Assembly: GCA_030141605.1 (NCBI GenBank)
Contig: JAQGDQ010000362.1
Coordinates: 188,001 to 235,000, forward strand
Length of the DNA stretch: 47,000 bases
Origin: Tubiluchus corallicola
Lineage: Eukaryota > Priapulida > Priapulimorpha > Priapulimorphida > Tubiluchidae
Direction of reading: 5' to 3'
In this document: piece after piece, positions 11,101 through 34,244 of the stretch
How the letters are laid out: each line of letters begins with the position of its first letter
How positions within the stretch are numbered: position 1 is the stretch's first letter
Made by a program: the position numbers and the translations under genes
Notes under the pieces: model-generated
The model's input: the letters and a program-made list of their open reading frames with translations, nothing else
The model's database searches: none
Told to the model about the DNA's origin: nothing

Positions 11101-12709
11101 AATAGAGGCAATAATACAAGGAAAATGTACGTCATTGGATGTTTGCTGTATTATTTTCTAAATTTGTTGGTACAAAGCTTAAGTTTCCTTGTTTATTAAG
11201 ATATCACAATCACTCGTAGTGCACTAACATTATAAATGGTACAGTTTCTAATCTTTTTCTTTCTGTCTGCCTTCTGATTTACATTTTTCTTCCCTTGAAG
11301 AAAATCTATGGCACAGTATCCGCAGTAATTAGCGATTGTCAATTTGCTTGCGGAAAAAACAAAAGAGTAAAAGGTGTTTGATGGCTCTTAAAGCAACCTA
11401 AGTAATGATAATTTCTAAGAATGGTAAGGATTAAAAAGGTCTGACAAGTCAATCAAAAGAAATGTACTTGCCAAGTCCACTCATCAGGTGATACCTTTTA
11501 GTGAGCTTATTATTGGTAGTTGGAATAAACTAGAAATGTACTTCTGTCTTTACAATTAACTACTTCGTACTAATGGGAATCGCCAGTAAATTTTAATCAT
11601 TTCTGTTTAGATGACGACCTGTTTAAGATAGCCGGATGCAACCATTACCGTGCTGTCTACTTGTTTGCTCATGCTCTAGACTACCCGGACTGCAATTTGG
11701 CCTCGTTTGGCTGCGATAGTTACGAAAGTTTTAAGGCAGGACGGTGCGCTGATGGTGGAATGACACATGTGGCAAAAACAGAGGAGTTCCCCTTCAGAGG
11801 CGTGGCTTACGGTGATACTTTTTCTCAAGAGGAAAGTTATTGCGGTAAATGCAGTATTGATTTTTAGGCGTAATTAATTTGTTTTTCAAGATTTAATAAT
11901 TGCAATTGTTGTAAATTTTCTATCAAAATTTTACACTGTTTTGGACAATTACCATTCTCCCGTGGAACTGTCACTCTATAATCTTTATCACGCAAACGTC
12001 CAGCTGACATGGTTTCACCCTTTCGCTGTTTTGTTTCATGCAACATTTTTAAAGGTTATCACTTCCACGTTGGAATAACTCTACCATCATGGGGCTCTAA
12101 GCCTGATGGAGACATTTTTGCTACCTTGGTATCAAGCAGTGGCTCAGAGATCACAGTTCAAATAGCAAAGTAAGTTCTCAAACTAAACAGTATTATTTTA
12201 TATTTGAGTGTATCTTTGTTATATTTCAAAAGTTTTGCCAATATACACATTTTTTGTTGAATGGAAACAACTGTCGGAGATTTAAAATGCATGTTTCAGC
12301 GGAGAAATTCCCGCTGGACAAGAGACTGCTGCTTTGTTCTTATCCACATCAGTATTGGATGATGTCACACATGTAACGCTTTCCTACATCAAAGGATGGT
12401 TTGAACGTTCTTCTTTCGACGTTACGCGAGTCAGCGTCCATGATTACGAGAGAAATTTAATGTAAGGAAAATTATTTTTGGAAATAACTCAAACACTTGT
12501 TCGATTTTCTAAATTTACATTTTGTTGCTGTTATTAATTCTCCGATACCTATACCCTTTTCAAAACGTCTTCAAAGCGATTTAAGTTCTGCATCTAATTT
12601 TTGATAAAACAGTTTTCTTCTCTTTTTATATAGATGGACGCACTGTGGTGAGGTAACTGTAAAGCATGATAACCCTGTAACTGTCCAGATGAGAGCCGGC
12701 GAATGCTAA
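8112..12709 (+). CDS. Secreted pancreatic-type triacylglycerol lipase, gene 2 of tandem pair (9 coding exons, 499 aa)
   Basis: Paralogue of the gene about 2.5 kb upstream, same strand. Coding exons: 8112-8139, 8784-9202, 9594-9825, 10610-10732, 11016-11126, 11611-11844, 12055-12169, 12300-12461, 12634-12709. The 28-nt first exon is needed for a start codon and signal peptide: joining it by a phase-1 intron gives [17 protein letters not shown] before the mature TIDEDAY. Catalytic residues are Ser206 (GFSLG), Asp229 (GLDPA) and His316 (CNHYR). The lid lies between Cys289 and Cys314. The PLAT domain runs from about residue 382 to the final Cys. Exons of 232, 123 and 111 nt have exactly the lengths of their gene 1 counterparts; the others differ by one codon. 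A TATA-like box at 7945 and AATAAA at 12795 bracket a plausible transcript. Nothing looks broken, so both copies are probably functional. A role as a digestive or extracellular lipase is inferred from the family. Confidence 0.92.
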
Positions 12710-12794
12710 ACTTACTATTGCTACTTTAGAATAGGGCATGGATGAAAGATCTGGGTGCTTCAATAATGGTTTACGCATAATTTAATAAGTATAA

Positions 12795-12800
12795 AATAAA
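12795..12800 (+). promoter_or_regulatory. AATAAA poly(A) signal candidate of lipase gene 2
   Basis: A canonical hexamer 86 nt after the stop codon of gene 2, at a usual distance for a short 3' UTR. Confidence 0.45.
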
Positions 12801-13369
12801 TTAAGCATAATGAATCCCACGCACTATTTTACAGGATTTTTCTAGCATGTTTACTTATAGCACTATAAGCAGATGTTAAATGAGGTAATTTTGTCGTTTC
12901 TCAATTTCTATAAAAATCTACAGTTGATTAAAATAAATTTTTATGATAGCAGTACAATTAATTTATGTAGTCTTTAAACAATTTTCCTTACAACATTGCT
13001 TTTACTTGATCAAAATTCATTAGTGAGAAAGACGTAATTGTAAAGTTCCACTTTTTATATCAAATAGGATACATATTTCTGCATACATACAGATTAATTT
13101 TTTGTGAGCAGTTTCTCAAGATCTTTGTGCTTCTGCCTCTTTGTGATACAATGAACTTCTGAAAAAAATCTACATTCACCTACTTAAAGAAAATCTAGGA
13201 GCCTAAATATAAAGGCAGCGTTGTTTTTTATTCTACTGAAAATAAGACAAAAATTAAAGGAACTTGTCTTTATTAGTGCATAACTAGTGCCAACAAGACT
13301 CGCCGTTTTCGTGCTTACACCTGACACATTTGTGCTGTACATGGTTCAGCGTGGTTGTAGTTTATTAAC
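12801..13369. other. Intergenic, nothing recognised
   Basis: AT-rich sequence between the end of lipase gene 2 and the tandem array. No long frame, RNA gene or repeat was seen. Confidence 0.5.
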
Positions 13370-14680
13370 CCATAATACTGAAATACTTATATAAAAACTG
13401 AATTTAACTCGAAGGCCTAGGAGAAGTAGAATGACAATAAAAAACTGACTGATATTCAGCATCTTTGACCCTTTGGTACCCTAACAAGGTATTTATTCTG
13501 CAAATTTCGTCATAATCATCTGCTTTTTAATAAGAATTAAAACTCGATGCTCTAATTTTTACATTTTACATTTTGGCTCCTATCTTGCGCCCTTAAGCAA
13601 TTCCAAGTTCTCTAACCAAACAATTGTCGGGCTCCTGCCCCAGGTACCTACCTTGACTCTTATTACTATGGTTTTAGAATTGTTCAATGTTATGTATTTT
13701 GGCTCCTGTTTGGCTCCTTTATACAATTCCAGCTTTCGAAAACCCAGGTACACATCTGCCCCAAAATACCTTAACACCTGTAAAAAATTGAACTTAACTC
13801 AAAGCGATAGGTGGAGTTGAATGACAATCTAAAAACTGATAAAATGTCCAGTGTCCTTGACCCTTCGGCCGAAGTTGCCGTTTTTCGGCACTATTTTCAA
13901 GGCGCCTACCACGCTATTCTGACAATAGCCCGAAATAGTCTTTGTTTTCTATTCAACGTGAATTAAAACTGGATGAGCAAATTTCTACATTTTAGGTCCT
14001 GCCTTGCGCCCTTAACAAATCTACTTTGTTTAAGAACTATAGCCTGCGCCCCTAGCCAGAGTATCTACCTGCAGGTTTTGTGACTCTAGTTAGCACAGTT
14101 TTAGAGTACGCATTTTGGCTCCTATTTTGAGCACTTAAAGAATTCCAGGTTTTTAAAACCCAGGCACATATGTACACGCAATACCCAAAAACTTAAGAAG
14201 CAAATTGAATTTAACTTAAATTCGAGGAGGAGTTGGACGACAATCGAAAAACTAACCAATGTCCAGTGTCCTTGACACTTTGACTGTGGCGACCGTTCAT
14301 CACATCCTTTTTAAAACCTTTATCTCATCTGTCTTCCTTGCAAGTTTCGCAATTTCGTAACTCTACTTGCTTAAGTTTTATAGTTATTCAGTATTACGAA
14401 TTTTGGCTCTTGTCTCGGGCCTAAAAGAATCTCAGGTTTTAAAAGCCCAGGTCCATATCTACCCAAATACTTATAAAAACGAATTAAATTCGAAACGCTA
14501 CGAGAAGCAGAATGTTAAGAGAAAAATTGACCGATGTTCAGCCGCTTGTACTTTGGCCAAGGTCACCAAAAATCCCAGCACTTTCTAGGCCCCTACACCA
14601 GGCATGGTCATGTAAGTTTCGTGACTTTAGCGCTCTGCGTTTGCTAGTTAATGTGAATTAAAAATGGAAAACTGGATGCC
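13370..14680. repeat. Decayed tandem array, unit about 400 bp, about 3.5 units
   Basis: Four diverged occurrences of a motif (tgaattTAACTC...GAGNAGNNGAATGACAAT..AAAACTGA..AATGTCCAGNGTCCTTGACCCTT) begin near 13391, 13781, 14200 and 14473. Between them a second shared block recurs: TTTTGGCTCCT.TNTTG.GCCCTTAA, then AATTCCAGNTTTTAAAACCCAGG. Spacings of about 390, 419 and 273 show a tandem array in which one unit has lost about 130 bp. No coding capacity seen. It resembles an old satellite-like amplification. Confidence 0.75.
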
Positions 14681-14689
14681 TAACATGAT

Positions 14690-16190
14690 GATGAAAAGCC
14701 ATCACGTGGGTTCACATAGATTTTGATGTCTAAATCTAAAAATACTTGATGTGGCAAATAAAAATTATTGTGACAAACTATGTAACACAATTTATGATGC
14801 AGCATGTCACATTTGAAATGCTTATTGCCTGTATTTGACATTTATCTGTCCAGATTTGATGCTATTGCCATTATCATTGTTATTGTCTTTGGCGTGGGAA
14901 CAACTTAAGTGGTCACTGTGTGTGTTTGACGATCGAAGTTAGAGCCTGGTTAGTAAATTTCTGGGTGGTTTCATCTGCCATAACTGCTCCCACCTATCTT
15001 TCTAGCTGAAAGATGATGTATATATAGGTACAAATGTGGCGTTAACTCGATAATGAGAAATGTTTCAGCCATGTCACAACTAACGTAATGGCAGACAGGT
15101 GGTTTACAATAATAGGTAATAGTTGTCGTGATTTTAGGTTGCTCTAGTTCTCCGATTAGATGAAGACGTAACTAAATTTTGCAACTTCTGTTGTGACAAC
15201 GTGATCTAAAATGTGAGAACTTTAATACAAAACGGTAACTGACCAGCTGCGGCACTGTAATTAATTTTGGTCAGCAAGCTGTGTCATTCATTGCCCTTTG
15301 CATGCTTCAGCAAATTTTCACTTGGGATTTGGTGTATATGAGGGTAATTCTGCCTCAACAAATACAAACAGTACTTTCTACCACACAAGAATGGTCACGA
15401 AAAATTGTATAGAGTACAGTAAGGACATTAAAACAGAATTTAGACAATTTGGAATAATTTTCATATTTCTTTTGACTTACTGCCGTATTTTCTACAAAAG
15501 AATCGTAAAACGTAAAAAGTTACCCAAAACGTTGACAACAACAAAAATTGAAAGTTTATCGCTGAAAATAATAACATAAGAAACCACACGTGATTCCTTG
15601 ATCCACCGATGATTAGCTGTGCGTGATAAGTCCGTTAGTGAGAACAGCCACAGTACTGATAACATCCACTATAACATTACTAATTTAATCCGTTTTCCAT
15701 GTATTTGGTAACCAGCTACAAAAATATCCATTGACTAACAATGATCGCGGTCATTCCAAAGGTTTTTATTGAAATACGAGTTAGCCTTCCCCTGATTGAT
15801 TGTCTAAACTAATAACCTGCCGTTTCAGCCTGGTGTTGTCCATGGGACAAATGATTAGTAGAATCATGGCGTCAGTTGATTAGCAGAACTCACTGAGGTA
15901 ACATGGCCACATTGATGATCAAGTATTACGATTGTAACATTTCATCATCAATCTTTGTAAAACAACGTTTCATGGCACCAGCATTAAATTTGTTTTCTAG
16001 GTCATACAAATGATCTCTTTAAGGTGTTATTTCTTTAGCTTGTCACCAGCGAGTGCTTTCCAAGAGACGTCAGACATCTGCCGGAAATAAGACGTCTTGT
16101 GGATCACGTTGCAAGACTGATGATGGCGGCGGCCCAATAACAGCTAACCTAAGAAAATGGTTAAATAAAACAAAAATATTGACAGAAAAT
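14690..16190. other. Intergenic, nothing recognised
   Basis: Short frames (for example 15298-15579 and 16053 onward) have no recognisable domain or matching splice context. Confidence 0.45.
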
Positions 16191-16199
16191 TGCTTCTAT

Positions 16200-16382
16200 A
16201 ACACAATTTTTTTCTCCGTTTTTTCTGCCTGTTCTTTGTTCCCTTTTGTCTTTCTTCTTTCTGCCTCGCCCCCATTCGCTCCCTCTCGTTCTTTTTTGTT
16301 TTTTCTTTCTTTCTCTCTCTCATATCTCCCTCACCCCTCTTTCTTTGTCTTATCTCTCCTCACACTGTCTCTTCTCTTTCTT

Positions 16383-16434
<52 letters not shown>

Positions 16435-16515
16435 ACTTTCTTCCTTGCTGTATTTTGGCTGGTATGTGACAGTCTCTTTAACTGTCTCTCTCCTTTCTTT
16501 TCCTTTTTTCTTTTG
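16200..16515. repeat. Long polypyrimidine tract with (CT)n core
   Basis: About 300 nt of nearly pure C/T on the plus strand, with a C run at 16383-16392 and a (CT)n core at 16392-16429. Strand asymmetry of this length can adopt triplex (H-DNA) structure. There is no gene here. Confidence 0.9.
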
Positions 16516-16529
16516 CCTTCTTAAATTTT

Positions 16530-19500
16530 AGAGGCTAATTCGCCAAAAATAAGATCTAGTGCAGTAAAGATAAGACACAAAGTTAAGTTACTGTTAACCT
16601 GATAAACTGTGTAAAATTTTTGCGATCACCTTTTGTTAGATCTTCTAATCAAATTGAATGTTCATTGCAAAGTGGAAGCAACGTTTAGCTGATTAAGCTA
16701 ACCTTCTTTGGAGTAACAGATTGTTGCCAAAGTTTAGTGTAATAATATAGCTTCAAGATGTGAAACGATATTACCGCTGTTGCTTTGCCACTGCAAGTTG
16801 ACATTCAAAGATGGCGTTACATGCGATACCAACTCGAAGAAAAAAGTAGACGCAAACTAAAAATAAAACGGATGAAAATAAAATATTTATTACCGACGAA
16901 ACGATATCTCAGTAATGATAATAGTAGTAACGTAATTATATACAAGTACTTTATACACAGTAAACTGAAAATCTAACAGTGAACAACTGATGCATGCCTT
17001 TCCGCTAATTGCAACAACTTTTGTGATTAAACACGCAATTTAAAATGTGTATGAAAGAAAAATGAAAACGTAACAAAGAAATGAGAAACGAGAAATCGAG
17101 ATGTCGAGCTTGCAATCTAAGCTACTCCGAAATTAAACCATGCCTTTTATGTGCTTTATGCCAAAGCAGCGCAACGTATGCGTGCTTACACAGACATGCA
17201 AAGACACGAAATAGAATTAGATGAAGACAAAAATAACATAACTAACAAAAATAAGCAAATAATTGCGAACGAGTTGGGTATTCTGTGCATAGGGAACCAT
17301 GAAAAAGAAAGAAAATCCAAGCTTCTAAAAGTAAAATGCGCTTATATAAAAGAATACGTGTATTAACTTTTGTGCTTACTGTTACCGTTATATGAAAATG
17401 TGTCCATTTTTACGGTTAACTAAGATCGATAATATTAAACTGCCGTATTATAATAATCTTCAACCAGACTTACTTTAATGGGTAACAACCCGCCAAACTT
17501 TCGTTTTGATACTGCTGCATAGTGAACGAAAAACTGAATAAGTTTATCAAAATGTAATGACGTTTAAACTAAAAAATGGGCACATCATGTACTCGGCTAG
17601 TGATGCTAAAAATTTTGAAATTTTGTTGTGGTGGAAATTTGGAAACTATGGAAGCGGCTAACGAATTTTTGGTGAAGTAAAAACTATAAAGAGAAGCAGG
17701 CGATTTTTTTCCAAGGTCCGTAAAGGAAACAAAGAAATAAAAGACAATTAAAGTACCAATTAGATACATAACAGTAATAAAACTAAATAATGCTGCCAGG
17801 CAAAAAGCACGCATAGTTTTCGTGCAACAACGAATTGTAACGAGGTAAGTTTCTTCCATAAAAAGATGCCAAAAATAACAGCACCTATTTTACAGAAATA
17901 TCTATAAGCGGCACCATTAGAGTAACTTAGATAGATAGTTCAGTAAAGAATAGGCGCGAACAGTACTGACCGTACGATGTTGAGTAAAATCCACTGCTGA
18001 ATGGGTTTCACCTATAATACTTAATTTCACACTAACCGGCACTGGGGTAAAGTAGAATAAGACAACATTTTTAGCTGCAAATTACATAGTTGGCTTTCTG
18101 TCGGATGGTGAGCTTGTAAAAATGGAATATTACGGAAAGATGAACACGATAATATGTGCTCAGTGAGTGCGTCACTGCTGCCTGTAATTCACTTGTAACA
18201 TCATCAAGTAACAGTAACAACGACCGTTTATAATATGCCCTAACAATCCTTTTGCAAAGTCGTGTAATCATTTTGAGCAATAAACGACTATAATATAGAT
18301 GTTCACTTCACAAACTTACGGAGCTTGGCAAAATAATTCAAAGAAAGTTGTTAAAGCGTTTTGCAGAATATTTTCAGATGAACAGATGGTCTGAAGGAGT
18401 TCCTCTTGGGGATAATTTCCGTTGTAAGCCATTAATCAGCGAATTGTAACTATGCATGGTTATTTAGTCCAACTTTGTCTGTAGGATATGTGGAGTTCAT
18501 TCATTATTGCAGCAGTATTGTCTACCTGAGTGGTTCTTGTCTAATTATAATAATCTCGTCTATGATGTGTGAACTACACGTAAAAACGTTTTTAATTAAA
18601 TTGTAGTTGCAGATGTAACAGATGTAATACACCATTAAGACTTGCTTTTCTGAAACATAAACTTAATTACTCGAAAATTCTTCGATATAGTTCTAAGTGA
18701 AAATTTTTGTGGTGATGTGGTCTAATTGGCTGTCAAAATCAGCTTATATTTGAATAAATACCTTAAGAATTCAGTTAATGTGCAGCTTTGCAAAATGCGG
18801 GTTACTGTGTCAACAAATGTGACAGATTTCTGATTAATAAGATGAACATTTGGCGGAAATTGAATTGGTTTATTTCCTCGAGGACAGTGAAAGAGGATTG
18901 ATTAACTCACTGCATCAGAATTTCAAGAATTAGGGTCTACTTGCTATGACAAGATGTGATACAAGTTTAAGTTTACGCTTGCATTAAGTTTTCTTGTGTT
19001 AAACTAATCTTATCAAAGTAAACTTTATCTAACAAATTAAGATAAAGCTGTATAGTCTGTAGTTTAGTAATGCCAGTAGAAAACACTCGTAATAACTTGT
19101 AGATACAGACACTGGATCTGCAATTTAATCATTACAGACTTCCAGTCGAAAACATCTCGTAAGATCGAAATACGTACATTAGGCTATTTGAATGTATTTT
19201 GTGAGTCATGTATTCAAGAAAGTTTTTGAATTTTTTTTGGTAGATTCCTTAGCAAACGCAAGACCTATGGTATTCGTCATTTAAGTTGAAGCTCCAAGTA
19301 CTGAGAACTTTTAAGACTTGACATCCGGTACATGACATAGCTACTGACTCCACAACATATCATGCACAATTGGAAACGTTCTGTAAACCATTCTTTACCA
19401 TCGTTTCCACAACATGAAATGACACTTTGTGCATTTGTCCAATTTTGTGCAGAGTGAAACAAAAGTGCAGCGAACGTATAAAAATGAAGAATTGGGCACT

Positions 19501-19600
19501 ATGATGCCTGTCATGCGTGACTTGTCATCATGTCTTGAAAAAAGTATTAAAATGAACACGGCAACAGATGCATCATAAATACAGATAAAATGTTATCGTA
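16530..19600. other. Intergenic, nothing recognised
   Basis: Three kilobases of AT-rich DNA downstream of the GPCR. Only short frames without domain signals occur. Part of the right end may be GPCR 3' UTR (19601-19977). Confidence 0.45.
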
Positions 19601-19977
19601 TTTATTTACAACTGTTGTTGTCTTCATTATACGACGAAAACACTTTAAATAATCATAATTTTCTTACTGAAAGGAAGCTGTGAAAAAATGAGTAATGAAC
19701 TGTAACTCGTTTCTTGCCTTTCTTTTACTGCCTGGCTGTAAAACAACAAGTTCACGTAGAATTTCAGCTTTTTTGCTCCAATTGGATGTCAATTGGAATA
19801 TCGTGACTGTTTTTAATTAAAATACACCCAAGTGAACCGGCAAACTTGTTGCTAAACAGCTTTGCTATATTGCTAATGCTACAATAATTTTAGGACCAGT
19901 GAGAACTATAGAAATTTTTATGTCAACTGAATTTCAGCATCTGCTAATTAAACTTTACGATAAAGAGTTAATGTTGT

Positions 19978-30742
<10,765 letters not shown>

Positions 30743-32120
30743 TGCTGAGCAATGCGAAATTAATTACACTAATACGTCTTAGATGATGTGTATATGCACT
30801 CGTCAAGGTTAAATTTCATGTCACTCATTCACCTGAAATTGAACACCTACATCCATTAGTGACACTGGTGAATTACCCTTGTCCGCCATTGTAATGACTG
30901 CAAATGGATATGTTCAGGTGAGGATGGGGGCAGTAATTTTTCCTTTGAAGCTGAAGTGTAGCTTGACTATCTGTTCTCTTCTGCACAGTATGACAAGATT
31001 CGCAATAGCATCTTTGAATTCCAATTTCTCTCACTCGAAATTACCTATAAGAAAAAAAAACAGGTAATGCTAAATTACTCAGGTTTCCTTTCAGGTATAA
31101 CTAGTCTAGATTTTTTCTGCGCTGAGAAAAATGATTATCATTTAATTAAGATTTGTATCCGTAACAAATTTCTAAAAAGGAAAGTCATTTACGAACAAAT
31201 TTTCTTTTCATGCGAGAATTACGTGCATGTTTGACAAAATTTGATTGTTTTCACTATCATATAAAATCTACTAGCATAATGCAGGATAAACAAGTTACCG
31301 TAATCAAGGCTAAACCAAACTAGAGAAGCTGAGCGAGTCGCGGTATGCAGCTTTCAGGACGACAAAAAATTGGCATGCAAAAAAGAGCATGTAGAAACTG
31401 TCGCGCTGCCCAACCTGGCTTGAAATTGATACATAATTCAGAAAGCATTGTGCATCACCACTGCGTTCGCTTAACATTGTATTATTATGCAGCACTTTCT
31501 CTGCATAAGTGGTAAGTGGTTAAACTGCGCTGCCTTTTGCCCATGTCACGTCTGATGCCCTAATTTTGTCCAAGAATGCGTGTTTATGAGATATCGTGAA
31601 ATCGTCAAAGGCCCTGACGTAAGACTGTTATTCTGGTAACTAATGACCGTAAGGTAAGGATGCTTAAGTGCAAATATGCTTGATGATGGTAATTACAATA
31701 CACTATTTATATAAATGGGCCTTTAGTTGTAAGCAAAGTTTTAGCTTAATTATAAGTACATCTGTGATACATTTTAATATCAGTGTCACAATGTTAAATA
31801 AATGTATAGCTAATACAATCTTATCAAGATCGTCAAAGATTATAACCGGAAGAAATACATTTGCCGCTTTAAAATTGTTACATAATATGCCAAATCGTTA
31901 ATTAACCTCTGATATTTATCTTAATTGTTAGAGAGAAATTTTGTATTTTTGTGATCACAACTAGTCCTAGTTTGTATTTGAGCCACATCATTGACAATTT
32001 TAGTAAAAAAATTATATGAACTAAGCTTTGCAGATCAGTTAAACATTTAAACATTGCAATAATAAAAAAATCTTTTACAATGTCTGCAAAAGGTTTCCTT
32101 CTTACAATGTAAATGTCAAA
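30743..32120. other. Region upstream of the GPCR, nothing recognised
   Basis: It should contain the GPCR promoter or a 5' UTR exon, but no TATA box or other specific signal stands out. Confidence 0.4.
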
Positions 32121-32126
32121 ACAGTG

Positions 32127-32336
32127 CTATTTGCTATTTTTCTTCGGAAATTTAGTCTCTCCTTGCCTTTCAAGGTCACAGTGTAGTAATAAATGTTCAA
32201 CTGTTTGCTGCTCCATCATGCCACAGACACGCGGATGCTTAATTTTTAATGCAAGAAATCTCACTAATATCTCACTATTAGTACGGAAGCAACTTCGTAG
32301 TTTCCAACTAATAATACTTTTGCTTTCACATGCCAT
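32127..32336 (-). mobile_element. LINE reverse-transcriptase C-terminal zinc-knuckle remnant
   Basis: The minus-strand frame contains SWKLRSCFRTNSE, then KHPRVCGMMEQQTVEHLLL, followed by HCDLERQ. A Cys-Gly near EQTVEH, followed by HC and a basic residue, is the usual metal-binding tail of many non-LTR retrotransposon polyproteins. The frame closes soon after, and nothing recognisable of the catalytic domain lies upstream. It is a short, isolated and inactive fragment. Confidence 0.5.
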
Positions 32337-32673
32337 GGCGGCATTTTTTGATGTCTGTTGCGTCAGGCTTTAGAAAGTTCAAGTGGTCACTGAGAAATCT
32401 TGCATCTATCAATCGGCGTTCCTTGGCTATTCCCCGCAGACGCTAGGGGAGCTACCTTCCCCTCTGCCCTCCCGTCGTGCAGAAACGCTGCTTAATGAAA
32501 CCTGATGTTTATTTGCTTGCGCCGGATTTCCAACTCCTAAGTTCATTAAGTTGTAAACTCGGTGCTGATAAATAATGTAACCAGTTCCATATTCTCTACA
32601 ATTGACAACTGACGAGAGACAAGACGTTTCATCACGTGCATATTCGGTTACACGCATAATATTCCCACTTTCT

Positions 32674-34150
<1,477 letters not shown>

Positions 34151-34154
34151 ATAC

Positions 34155-34243
34155 TAAACTAGAAAAAATTTGCAGCTCGACTGGGACTAGAACATAAGAT
34201 TTCTGCTTTCCGGGAAGTTATGCTAACCATTACACCACAGAGA
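34155..34243 (-). mobile_element. tRNA-derived SINE or tRNA pseudogene
   Basis: The minus strand starts CTGTGGTGTAATGGTTAGCA, matching a tRNA D-arm/A box, and continues to a degenerate B box (GTTCTAGTCCC) and AAATTTTTT. The anticodon arm does not fold well, so a functional tRNA is unlikely. TTAGCATA, GCAGAA.TCTTA.GTTC and the A/T tail are shared with the relic at 7505-7575, which points to one SINE family. Confidence 0.5.
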
Positions 34244-34244
34244 T

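Noticed and set aside
19277-19462. Minus-strand open frame downstream of the GPCR stop
   Set aside because: No domain is recognised, and the GPCR ends normally at 19978 with a complete C-terminal tail.
31310-32110. Short frames upstream of the GPCR as extra receptor exons
   Set aside because: The receptor already has a start codon in good context and a complete N-terminus. None of these frames adds a coherent signal peptide.
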